Program-made: the position numbers and the translations under genes | Notes under the pieces: generated by a model | Databases searched by the model: none | Seen by the model: the letters and a program-made list of their open reading frames with translations, nothing else | What the model was told of the DNA's origin: nothing | In this document: piece after piece, positions 10,401-18,767 of the stretch | Layout of the letters: every line of letters begins with the position of its first letter | How positions within the stretch are numbered: position 1 is the first letter of the stretch | Origin: Chloromonas sp. AAM2 | Lineage: Eukaryota; Chlorophyta; Chlorophyceae; Chlamydomonadales; Chlamydomonadaceae | Assembly (NCBI GenBank): GCA_004335635.1 | Contig: QAXH01006116.1 | Coordinates: forward strand, 24,425 to 44,763 | Direction: 5' to 3' | DNA: 20,339 bases

Positions 10401-11283
10401 CTGCCATGGATACTGTTACTGGCTTTTTGTTGTGCTGCTATGGCACACACTGATGACAGTCCGGCACACCCCGGCTAGTTGTGCGGCCGGGTGCATGCAA
10501 GCAGTCCTGGCCGAGGGGTGTGACATGCATCCAGTCATTAGCAGCTTTGCACACACCATTCTGCACACACTGGTTGAGCAGCTTGCGCTTGAGGTTGGGT
10601 CGGTCCACTCTGCCATAGGGCCGGTTGAGAAACCTGCGTGGGATGGACACGGGGCATGGACGGGTGGTTGGCTGGCAAAAATCTGCGGCTGGGGGCCGGC
10701 CAAAAAGCCGGACCAATGCGATCGCAGCTACTCACTTCTCTCCCAAAGCCTCGCTGTCTAGCCAAACCTTGGCTTTCGGCCAGACAACCTCGAGGCAGTC
10801 CTCCAATCCCATCGCTTGAAACTCATCCACCCAAACGCCGTAGTTGTTAGGCCAGACACCTAGCGGCTGTGGATCCACAACACACACTCTGAAGCCAGCT
10901 GCCGCTACTCGCTGCGCCACTGCCACGCCGGATGGCCCTGCCCCTGCTATCAAAAGGTCGACCGTGCTCCCTTCCTCGTGCGGTGTCAGTTTGATTTCTT
11001 CTGCTGTGGGCCATGGTGCGGGCTCCCTGAAGTAATAAGGTGCTGGGCCGCTGCTAGGCACTGCTGTAGATGTGCTGGCTGCTTGGCTGCTCACCAAGCG
11101 TTCACGACGTGACCTTGTGGCAATGGGAAGGTGAGTTGAGCTGGGTGACGTCGCAGGCGCCGATGTGCTGGCCGACGCTGATGCTGCACTAGGAGCACTC
11201 CTGACATGCTGCTGCAATGGCACGGGGACGCAATGGCGTGCCACTTGGCCTTGAACTCCTGTGCAAGTCTTATGCGCTTGCAT
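7444..11283 (-). CDS. LCYB: Lycopene beta-cyclase, chloroplast, 9 exons
   Basis: Flavoprotein that cyclises the ends of lycopene to beta-ionone rings, yielding beta-carotene at plastid membranes. Exons (minus strand): 11283-10736, 10633-10557, 10312-10182, 9721-9664, 9288-9147, 8794-8695, 8417-8300, 8097-7809, 7711-7444; all GT-AG with agreeing phases, 576 aa, within the usual size range. Visible landmarks: a Ser/Ala/Arg-rich transit-like leader (1-80), dinucleotide-binding VDLLIAGAGPSG (108-119), WPNNYGVWVDEF (144-155), RPYGRVDRPNLKRKLL, VLDATGH, FMDWRDSH, catalytic FLEET (321-325), IPMGG-LPV-PQR (364-376), GGTAGMVHPSTG (381-392), FGMDMLLSLDL and WHGFLSTRLS. FLEET and the WHGFLSTRL-type C-terminus fit beta rather than epsilon cyclase. 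ATG 11283 was chosen because the leader after it looks plastidic; an in-frame ATG at 11439 is an alternative. The C-terminus is an Ala/Lys-rich tail. Confidence 0.93.
9466..9583. repeat. 16-bp tandem array in LCYB intron 4
   Basis: GTCACATGTGCTGCAT occurs at 9482-9497, 9498-9513 and 9550-9565, and as a variant at 9534-9549. Units of about 17-20 bp starting GACC[C/T]GTC are interspersed, suggesting a higher-order duplication. Each core contains the palindrome CACATGTG. The array is inside the intron 9663-9289. Confidence 0.8.
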
Positions 11284-12775
11284 CTCGTATGACTGGGGAC
11301 TGACGATGCAAGAACACAACCAACTGTTGAATGACACAACTACGTCGATGAATGTCGGGTTCGTTACGCTGGGCTCCTTATGCGGTGACGCAATAATAAC
11401 AGGTGTCTCACTTTCCACACATGTGTGATGTGGATCCATACACTACTTCCAGCTCCATGCTCCGATTTGTTTTCATGCATGGTACTGCTGTCAAAGTTGG
11501 GTTTTGGTACACGTTGTGAGCACAGTACTTGTCAAGAACCTTTTCACTGGCTTACGAGTCGCCTGCATGACGTGGTGGTCCTGGCATCTCAAACCTGCAG
11601 CAGTTGTAGGTAATCGTACCAGGCCCAAGGTTTTGATATTACAGGTCACAGGTCCAGCCAACTCGACACGTCTCCTTGATAGTTCAGACATGCACTCATA
11701 TCTTGCACCTCAGACATGAAACGTCACGCGTATGAATTGGCTTGTCATCTTTGCAAGATACCTTCTCAAGTTGCTTGAACGTGGGGTCCACTCCACAAAG
11801 TCTGAGACTAGTCATGCATTTTCAATGCATGTTGTCGCCATATCAGGTGCCACCAAACAAGTCCAGCCTCAAGGGTCAGTCTCAGACACAGATTCCTCTA
11901 CTTCCAACCGCTCTCTCAGACCATGTGTGAACTTAACAAAGAAAGCACGCTCCAGTATGGCCATTTAGGACACACATAGCCGTGTTTGAACCGCTGCGCA
12001 ATTTGCCCACATGATCGACTGCTGCCCAGCTGGCACATATCAATCAACACTCAAGCATGACTTCCGTCAACGCCAATTGCTTACATGCACTCCCTCGACA
12101 TCCGCGTTGCAAACATTCATCACATTTTCCAATACTTGCTTTCTGACCCTGGCTGGCGGTTCATCAGCACTGCTGGTGCAGCCGAACATGGGCTCGTTGC
12201 TGGCCTTGGTGCATAGACTGCTTCAGCCATCTGTTGCCATGCCCCAGGCACTCGCATGCTGCCCTTGTCCAGAAACAACTCAACCATGATTGCGAATCAC
12301 AGCAGCTTGCAGCTCCAAACTTGTGCAGCAGCCATACGAGGATATGTGATGTCACTGCATCCCTCACAATGCACCACATGCTGTGTGCTCCCATTGTGGC
12401 TAGAGTCATGTCAGTTGGCTGGTACAGCGGCTGGCCTAGGTGGTGCAGCCCTCTCACAATGGCGATGCATGCAACCTCCTCACACCCCTCATACACTCGG
12501 CTGCCTTTGCCACAATGGGTACAGCTCCCTGCGGTGAATGAATGAATGCTGCTCTCCAGCCTAGCCTGCATCCCTGATAAAGTTCAGTGCCAACCACTCC
12601 CCGCTCAGCTTCAACACTTGGATGTCAACCGTACCCCTGGTCACGGGTATTGCACTTGTGCTAACCCCCGCTCACTCCATACATGCATAAGAGTGTAACT
12701 GTTTCTTGCAATTCCCCTCCATCTGATGCCCTGCTGATGCTGCACATGCCGTTCACAATGCTGGCCATGCACTTC
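11284..12775. other. Intergenic region between FAD4 3' end and LCYB 5' end
   Basis: No recognised gene. It should contain the LCYB promoter and 5' UTR (near 11284 upward) and the FAD4 3' UTR (near 12775 downward). Open frames such as 12164-12571 minus and 12234-12545 plus overlap each other and show no family signature. A minus-strand TGTAA near 12080 could be a FAD4 poly(A) signal, but this is weak. Confidence 0.5.
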
Positions 12776-13509
12776 TCATGCGCTGGCCGCTGGCCTCTCC
12801 ACCTCTGCCCAGTCGTGCTCAGGCTCGTGCCAGCAACGAGGCTCCACGCCTGTGCGCTTGTGTATAAGCTTTTCCATGTTGCGGAAGAACAGGCTGCTGT
12901 CCAGCAGGGGGTTCCACAGGCCAGACACAATGCAGTAGTTGCCCTCAAAGGGAGAGCGGTGGTGCGCACCATGCATCCTGCACAGTCAAACGGTGAATTA
13001 CGCTTTACGATGAATTCAGCAATCCAAACAGCTTTTGAATACGTGAACTGAACTGGTATAGCCAGGCTGATTGCAAGGCATCTCTCCGTCCACTGTGTTC
13101 CCTTGAAACCGTTGCAGATTTCTATATTGACTTTCCTGTGCGTTTGCAACCTACAGCTGAATCAGGCAAATGTCAAAGATACTTACTTGCGTGAGATGAG
13201 CACGCCTGCGTCCTGCAGAGCCACCACTGGCGCTGGCAGCTCGCTCTTCTTCATGTGGCTCCATGCATGGAACTGCTGGCTCATGCATGCAAGGAAGATG
13301 AAGGATGAGATGAAGGCGTTGAAGGCGGGAGACGCCCAGGGGGAGAGGGCAAAGAAGAAAGCCGCGGGCGCCATGGCAGGCTTGAATACCTGCATGCAGA
13401 GGGGCACAAAAAAAGATGTTTGCCAGTTCTGGAACAATTTTTTGTGTGCAAGAGGTCATGAAACGTACATCAAGAGGGTGTATGAGGGACAAGACAAGCA
13501 ACACGACCT

Positions 13510-13556
<47 letters not shown>

Positions 13557-14511
13557 GAGGCCTTCAATCCGGGGAGAACTGCTCAGCGGGGGCAAGGGAG
13601 GCAGGGAGGGAAAACACGACCTTTGAACTTGGTCGTCAGATCCAGCGGTTGAACCCGTGGTATAGATGGTTCTCAAACCCCTGGTTCAGGTCATTCGTCC
13701 TTGCTCTGGCCGAACACACGTCTCAACCTTGGAAAGGTTACGTTTGAGGCACAAGCCTTGGCCGTGCTGTGAGTTCGCCTCCCACCTGGTGCACGTTGTT
13801 GCAGAACTCCCTCTCCGTGATGGTCCATGGCCTCTGGTGGTGGCCCTGGAAGGCCGCGATCTGCCGCCCAAACACGGGCGTCTGGCCGCTGCCGTAGTTG
13901 TCCACACCCCAGTGGTAGATGCCTGAAGCCAGGGGATCCAATCATCGCAGGCTGAGTCAAGGTGAAAGCTACTGAACGTGGTCAAAGCACATGAGCAGAA
14001 CCGCATCAGCCAACGACGCATGTGCCAGTCACCACTACCACTTGCCATTGTGTCAGCAGACTCATATACAGATAAGTATGAATAGCAAGTCACGCTGTGT
14101 TGCTAGCTGTGCTAGATTATTGCTGAGCTGCATCACTGTTGTTGTTGCTTAACAGGGCCTTCAGTCTGGGAAGCAGTGTCCAGTGAGGGAGAGGGAGGGA
14201 AGGGAACCAATAGCCACCTGTCATAGGTCACAGTGTGGACCTTGCCCACCTGTTCCAAGGTCTGACAAGACGTACGCCACCCCCAGTGCAGCCGCAATTC
14301 CCGCCCAGTCTCCCGCTGTCTGCGCATGCAAGAGCGCCTGTGCTTGCGTGGCCGCCATGGTTGCCATGGGCGCCCAGGTCCACAACCTGTGCTCCCATGT
14401 GCTCTTCAGCAGTTCGTTCTCGTCAATCTTCCACTTGCTGCTGCGCACTGGCTGTGGGCTGCTGGTGCCCGCGTCTGTGTTGGATGCGCCACGCTCTTCA
14501 ACGGCCATCAT
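12776..14511 (-). CDS. FAD4: FAD4-type palmitate desaturase (TMEM189_B/Kua domain), 4 exons found
   Basis: FAD4 inserts the delta-3-trans double bond into 16:0 of chloroplast phosphatidylglycerol, the thylakoid-specific 16:1t lipid. Exons (minus strand): 14511-14250, 13922-13786, 13389-13187, 12977-12776; GT-AG and in phase, 267 aa from ATG 14511. Family landmarks in order: STWEHRLW (about 37-44), SDLGTGIYHWGVDNYG (83-98), AFQGHHQRPWTIT (111-123), a hydrophobic stretch with ACMSQQFHAWSH (167-178), ALQDAGVLISRKMHGAHH (190-207) and NYCIVSGLWN. The metal-ligand candidates H91, H115/H116, H174/H178 and H203/H206/H207 are all present. No plastid leader follows ATG 14511; the frame stays open upstream to a good acceptor whose exon would start at 14550 (CTGCAG|GCC), so a 5' exon is probably missing. 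TMEM189-like plasmanylethanolamine desaturase is the alternative family member; sequence details favour plant FAD4. Confidence 0.88.
13408..13448 (+). repeat. ~40-bp A-rich dispersed repeat, copy 2 (FAD4 intron 2)
   Basis: Same unit as 6675-6714: an A-run, then GATGTTTGCCAGTTCTGGAA and CAATTTTTTGTG. It lies in the FAD4 intron 13785-13390, about 20 bp from the splice acceptor. Read on the FAD4 (minus) strand its A-run becomes CTTTTTTT, which sits in the pyrimidine tract of that acceptor. Confidence 0.75.
13509..13617 (-). repeat. (CAA)n-tailed repeat fragment, copy 1 (FAD4 intron 2)
   Basis: About thirteen TTG triplets (13509-13547, plus strand) are followed by TTTACGAGGCCTTCAATC and a G-rich stretch. 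A related copy is at 14137-14204. Read on the minus strand this is a sequence body ending in a (CAA)n microsatellite, a form typical of non-LTR retroelement or SINE 3' ends. Confidence 0.6.
14137..14204 (-). repeat. (CAA)n-tailed repeat fragment, copy 2 (FAD4 intron 1)
   Basis: Three TTG triplets, then CTTAACAGGGCCTTCAGTCT and a GGGAGGGAAGGG-type stretch, parallel to copy 1 at 13509-13617. It lies in the FAD4 intron 14249-13923. Similarity is clear over about 65 bp but imperfect. Confidence 0.5.
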
Positions 14512-15901
14512 AGCCACAATGGCTGGTTGCCGTGGGTGGGGCAGCTGGGCCTGCAGGCACGCAGGCACAAGCCGATTGTGTTCAAATGGCTGGGCATGGC
14601 CCAAAGTTGGCAACCTTGATTTTTGAATTGTAAACTGATGTTCCAGGCAAGCCTGTGCCCAACCGGAATGGTTGAAAGTGGCATACCAATATTTGTTAGT
14701 GATCTTGTGGTGCTTGACCAGATGAAACAGACAGTGTTATTGGAAGAGCTTTGGCCATGAACGGGAGGCCCCTGCTGCCTGCAGCTGGCCGCCGCATTCT
14801 GCCGTCAATTGAGACCCACTCGCTCTGGTTTGTGTTCGGTGTTTGGCGCTCCTTCAGCCCCTGCCGCGCATTGATCTGCTAAGGCTGCCCCACGTTCTGT
14901 ATTGCTAGTGACCAGTGGGTCTTTTGCAACCCCTTGTGTTCCAATGCCGACAAATGCCATGTGAGTTTGTGATTACAGGTCAGAGTGAGAGTGGTGTCAA
15001 TTGTCAAGGCAGAGTTTGTAGCATTGTGCACTGCTGGGTGTTTTGGCTGTTTGTCACAGGGCTGTGAGGAACAGACGTAATTTGCTGTTTTGACATGTAT
15101 GTTAGACGGACTGAATACCCTCCCTTTGTATGTGCTGTGCCTGCAGTCTCCCTTTGATCGCTGTGCAGACAACCTGAGCTAAATCTCAATGTATGATGAA
15201 ATTGACAACTGAGTAAACTGCAGAAAATGCTTCGTGACTGTTTGTGCTGCAACTCTGTGCTGAGAGAGCAAGACTGGATCCACAGTCGGATAGTCAGCAG
15301 CAATCACTGCAATTTGATTGCAGCACATTCTGCAGCAGTTTGCGTGATGGAGAAGGAGCACGTTTGCAGCTGACACCTTAAGCAGCCTTGAATGTGTACA
15401 GGCAGACGAAATGGCACAGGAGATTACAGGTGTAAGGTGTACAGAATGCAGTTGTAGCTGCTTCAATCGTCCACTACTTATACAAGCAGGATCACGGCTG
15501 CTGCAGTTCAAAGCCATTGCAGGCGCTGGTTTAAGCACATGACTGCCGCGCTAACCCCCCCATGTTCATCCATCCATCCACCCAACCATCCATAAACTCA
15601 AAAATTCAGGCCTTGGAAAACAGGCCCTTGAACGGCAAACGCACAACGTCCTGCAGCTTCGCAATGAAAACCTGGCCAGAGCACCAAAGCGAAAAATCAA
15701 AATGCTGCATGCTCTGGCGAATTGAAGGCCAATTCTTGTAGACCTTTGCCAAACACAACCCTTCTAAATGGATGAATAATGGCAATCTGAATTCCATTCA
15801 CTTCTGTTCTGACCAATCAAATTCAGTTGTTGCAGAAGCTCTAGTTGCATTGGACTGAGCCACATTGCTCGCTTTCATGTGCAGCCTCAAAAAGGCAGCA
15901 T
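14512..15901. other. Region upstream of FAD4, probably with its unplaced 5' exon
   Basis: No complete gene is recognised. FAD4 coding sequence probably extends through 14550-14512 (13 codons, after the acceptor at 14551-14552), and a 5' exon for a transit peptide should lie further up. Two minus-strand candidates exist. Exon 15517-15377 starts ATG GCT, is Ser/Lys/Arg-rich and ends at AAG|GTGTCA in phase 0, giving a 327-aa total. Another ATG lies at 14797, with a basic 27-residue frame whose phase does not fit the acceptor at 14550. The 3' UTR of the 139-aa gene also lies here (minus-strand TGTAA at 15424-15428). A CATC-rich tract is at about 15567-15591. Confidence 0.4.
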
Positions 15902-16614
15902 TTATCCCAATGCCCCGGTCAGCTTGCTCGCCACAGCCAGAACGCTGATGATCACTACAATCCAAAGGAAGTAGTTGTTGGACATGGCCTGCGAAGGGCA
16001 GAGACGCCAGCCACAAAAAATCACTCAACAAATCATCCACCCATAGGGCTGCTGCCAGGGTAAGAAGTGAAGTAGAGAGGAAAGCATGCAATTGCACCCA
16101 TCCAGCCCAGTCGTTTGCTGACTCACCTGCCAGGCAAGCACTCACACGCATCCACACATCGGCACTGACCTTGTTCTCAGCCCCTCCAAAGCCGTAGTAC
16201 TCCTCACGCAGCTTTGACTTCATGTCCTTAGACATATTGTCCTGCTTCTTTTGCACTGGCTGCGGTCAGAAAAGCAGCGAGCGAGGCTTTTCCTAGTGCC
16301 ACGACGTGTGCCAGCCACAGGCAACCCTAATGCAGAGTGTGTATCCCATTGGAGATGCGTGTACCCCGTACCTGAACAGAGTCATCGACGAACACAGCTT
16401 TGCCTTCAGCGGGCGCCGGTGAAATCGGCTGTTCGGTGACCATCACCTCCTCCACTGACCCGTCCTCGCGCTCCCTAAATGTGCGGGTGACACGGGCATT
16501 GTCCGCGTGTGCGATGACCAGTGCGCGATGCACCAAGACCGCAGGAGCGTTCTTGGAGCACGCATTGCTAAGTCGAGGCGCCTTCGCAGGAAGCTTGCAC
16601 ATACTCGCGGCCAT
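15902..16614 (-). CDS. Small predicted plastid membrane protein, 139 aa, 3 exons
   Basis: I do not recognise the family. Exons (minus strand): 16614-16372, 16259-16170, 15988-15902, joined by two phase-0 GT-AG introns of 112 and 181 bp, ending in TAA. ATG 16614 is the first ATG in frame. Residues 1-45 are rich in Ala, Lys, Arg and Ser without acidic residues until Asp38, like a chloroplast transit peptide. A charged, Glu/Val/Pro-rich linker follows (about 45-85), then a basic segment with MSKDMKSKLREEYYGFGGA (90-108) and ENK. The third exon gives NYFLWIVVIISVLAVASKL, one strongly hydrophobic helix with a short tail ending in GALG. This suggests a single-pass, tail-anchored membrane protein, perhaps of the thylakoid or envelope. 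The clean splicing and compact motif block argue it is a real gene. Location is inferred and function unknown. Confidence 0.75.
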
Positions 16615-17220
16615 GTTGTTGCTTGCTTCTTTGTTCAGAGACTTGCTGGACGATGACGATGCACTGGTCTGATTCTGCGCATATGCGTGCTACCTCATAG
16701 ATTTCCCCTTTTTCCACCCTCACACCTTCAACGAGAACCACAAGTTTAGCCTCCTCGCACCTCTGAGATTCACATTCCTAACCTGTTTGGGCGCTTGGCA
16801 ACAACAAGAGTGCCCACAGAGCACATCCGGGCAGCAACCTCTACCCAAACAAGATGGGCAACGTCCTGCTGGCTATGCTGGCACGCTTGCAAAGGACTGA
16901 ACATCAGACGCCTCGCTGCAGAGGTCGGGGTGCTTACTGTCAGCCAGCCAGCAGCTGATGCAACTTTCCACCTTGCATGAAGTTCAGACCACCAATGCCT
17001 TTGTGTTCAGTAAAGGTTTGACCAGGTGTGCGTTCACCGGCTGCACAGCATTCGGGCAAGCATCCAGTCGTTGGTTGTCAGCGTCTGAGAGTCGCAGCAC
17101 AGAGATGTGTTGCCCGAGGAACGTGTACATGATCCAGAGCCCACTCACTGCCCCACGTCCACGTTGTGGTGAATCGTGTGCTCTGTGCTGCAACCAATGT
17201 AAGATGAGTTGGCCGGGCGG

Positions 17221-17390
17221 TTACAAGGAGGGAGTGCACACCCTGAAGCACGTCCAACGCAAATAGCAACTACTTGCGCAAATTGCAAGAATCTCTCCTA
17301 GTAAAGGGGAATCTGACCGTGTCAGCAAGGGGTGGTGAGGCCCTTGTGGCCATCACCCCACAGAACACCTTCCGAAAGCATCCTGTTAGC
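17221..17390. repeat. 171-bp dispersed repeat, copy B
   Basis: Direct-orientation relative of 1704-1874, alignable end to end with about a dozen differences. It lies in intergenic DNA. The flanks outside TTACAAGGAGG and GTTAGC do not match those of copy A, so these positions approximate the element ends. Confidence 0.8.
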
Positions 17391-17715
17391 ATAAAAGATT
17401 GTCAGGGTCAAGGTCAGTGTCAGCGCTAGTGAAATGGCAACCCTCGCAATGTCAACGGTTGATAGCGAATTCCAGTCATTTAAGAAGAAGAAGAAGCAGC
17501 GAAGGGACATGGACATAAATACCACCAAAGTGACAGGTCATAGGGGAGCGTTACAGTGGTGAGCGATTTGATAGGCGGCGTTGACAGGTGACTACACACC
17601 TTGCTGTTGGTTCTGCTGCCTCTGGTTACACACCGGCCATGGTGATGTGGGAGCTTCGTCCCTGAGCACGTTGGTTGTGCAGATTATGATGCTATATTGC
17701 AAGTGTCGGCCCGTG

Positions 17716-17740
17716 TAACTAGTAACTAGTAACTAGTAAC
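17716..17740. repeat. TAACTAG heptamer tandem repeat
   Basis: TAACTAG is repeated three times followed by TAAC. It is a short microsatellite in intergenic DNA. It does not match the plant or algal telomere unit. Confidence 0.8.
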
Positions 17741-18170
17741 CGTGTGCAAACATTCCCCAGGGGTTGCAAGGCAGCTGTCAACACTTGTGTGTTGTAAGTG
17801 AGTTGGCATGCTGGCCAGAGATCCAAGAGTCATGTGCTGAGTTTCATCTGGCATTGAGTTTCATTTGGCACTGCGATGCGGTTCTGGGACACTTTTTCGA
17901 GTACTGCACTAACATCTTGTGTGGTACTGGTTGTCATGGATGACTTGGTACACACTGCGCCCACTGTGTAGATGGGTCGAAAGAGTGCCAGTCCTGGTAC
18001 AATCCTGGTGAACGTCACTGACTGCGGTGATGTGTGTGTAAATGGTTGAGTCGTATCATGTGTCCCACTGAGGCCTGTTGCTGGTGCATGTTGGTAGACT
18101 AGTGGTGACTGCCAGGTTATGTCTTTTAATGTGTGTGTCGTGTGAAGTGGTAGACGTGTGAAGCGGTTCT

Positions 18171-18208
18171 CACAAACTGTCCCAGAACTGGCAAACTTCT
18201 TTTTTTTC
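18171..18208 (-). repeat. ~40-bp A-rich dispersed repeat, inverted copy
   Basis: On the minus strand this reads A-run, GAAGTTTGCCAGTTCTGGGA, CAGTTTGTG, matching the plus-strand copies at 20171, 13408 and 6675. It is about 560 bp upstream of the LCB2 start. Confidence 0.75.
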
Positions 18209-18767
18209 TCACTACCAAGGCGTGTTGGGGTTTGTCACGCAGTTGATTGGTACAGCAAAAGTGCCAGAGCTGACAGCAAAAGGGCAGCCCGCAAGATCAA
18301 CTCTGGATCAGTTAGGGAAAAGCAAAGCTGCAGATAGATGGCCTTGTTTTCATCACGTTACCAGGTTGAGATTTTCACCGTACTCAAACGAGCACCAATG
18401 ACTCTGAAAGTCGCTGGCACATTACAATCACTGTCACTGTATATCGGTCAACATCACCAGTGCCACCCAAGTAGAACGTGGGACAGCTCGCTGCTGTACT
18501 GAGAGACGTCAATTAGTACACCATGGTCTTCTCGTCACCACACTGGATGCTCGCTGACCAAGACGTGATACTGCCATGGCCGCTGCGCAACGTGGGTTTC
18601 GGCGCGCGGATTACAAATCGTGCAAAGCCGTTACTTGCGAGGACGTTGTGGGCAAATCATGTGGCAAATGCATGCAAGTGGCTCACTGAAGTGTATGCGC
18701 ACAGCGCATCAGTAGAACGGGCGTCAGATACGGGCGCCCGACAAGGTCTTCCGACCAGCCAGGCACG

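Larger units (their letters stand above)
16615..18767. other. Divergent intergenic region between the 139-aa gene and LCB2
   Basis: The two flanking genes are transcribed away from this 2.15-kb stretch, so both promoters should be here. No gene is recognised. A minus-strand frame at 16984-17193 looks mildly protein-like but matches nothing I know. The region holds the second 171-bp repeat copy (17221-17390), an (AAG)5 run (17482-17496), three and a half TAACTAG units (17716-17740) and a minus-strand copy of the ~40-bp repeat (18171-18208). Confidence 0.5.

Noticed and set aside
9814..10761. 315-codon plus-strand open frame, the longest in the window
   Set aside because: It runs antisense to LCYB exons 2-3 and the start of intron 1, whose minus-strand translation carries clear family motifs (RPYGRVDRP, VLDATGH). 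The plus-strand product matches nothing.
11283..11439. Upstream in-frame ATG at 11439 as the LCYB start
   Set aside because: The 52 extra residues are not transit-peptide-like, whereas the sequence after ATG 11283 is. Kept only as an alternative.
12164..12571. 135-codon minus-strand open frame
   Set aside because: Overlaps open frames of similar size on the plus strand, lacks motifs or splice support, and lies where the FAD4 3' UTR is expected.
13640..13665. GGTTCAACC-type B-box-like string (minus strand) suggesting a tRNA or SINE promoter
   Set aside because: No matching A box at the right distance and no cloverleaf; similar GGTTCAACCG words also occur at about 3972, 4682 and 20140 in unrelated contexts.
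13103..13747. 214-codon plus-strand open frame with a poly-Cys run
   Set aside because: The Cys run is the (TTG)n/(TGT)n microsatellite, and the frame is antisense to FAD4 exon 3 with its histidine motifs.
14717..14797. Minus-strand basic peptide from ATG 14797 as the FAD4 transit exon
   Set aside because: Its only good donor (G|GTCAAG) is in phase 1 and does not fit the acceptor at 14550; it would need a weak acceptor near 14520.
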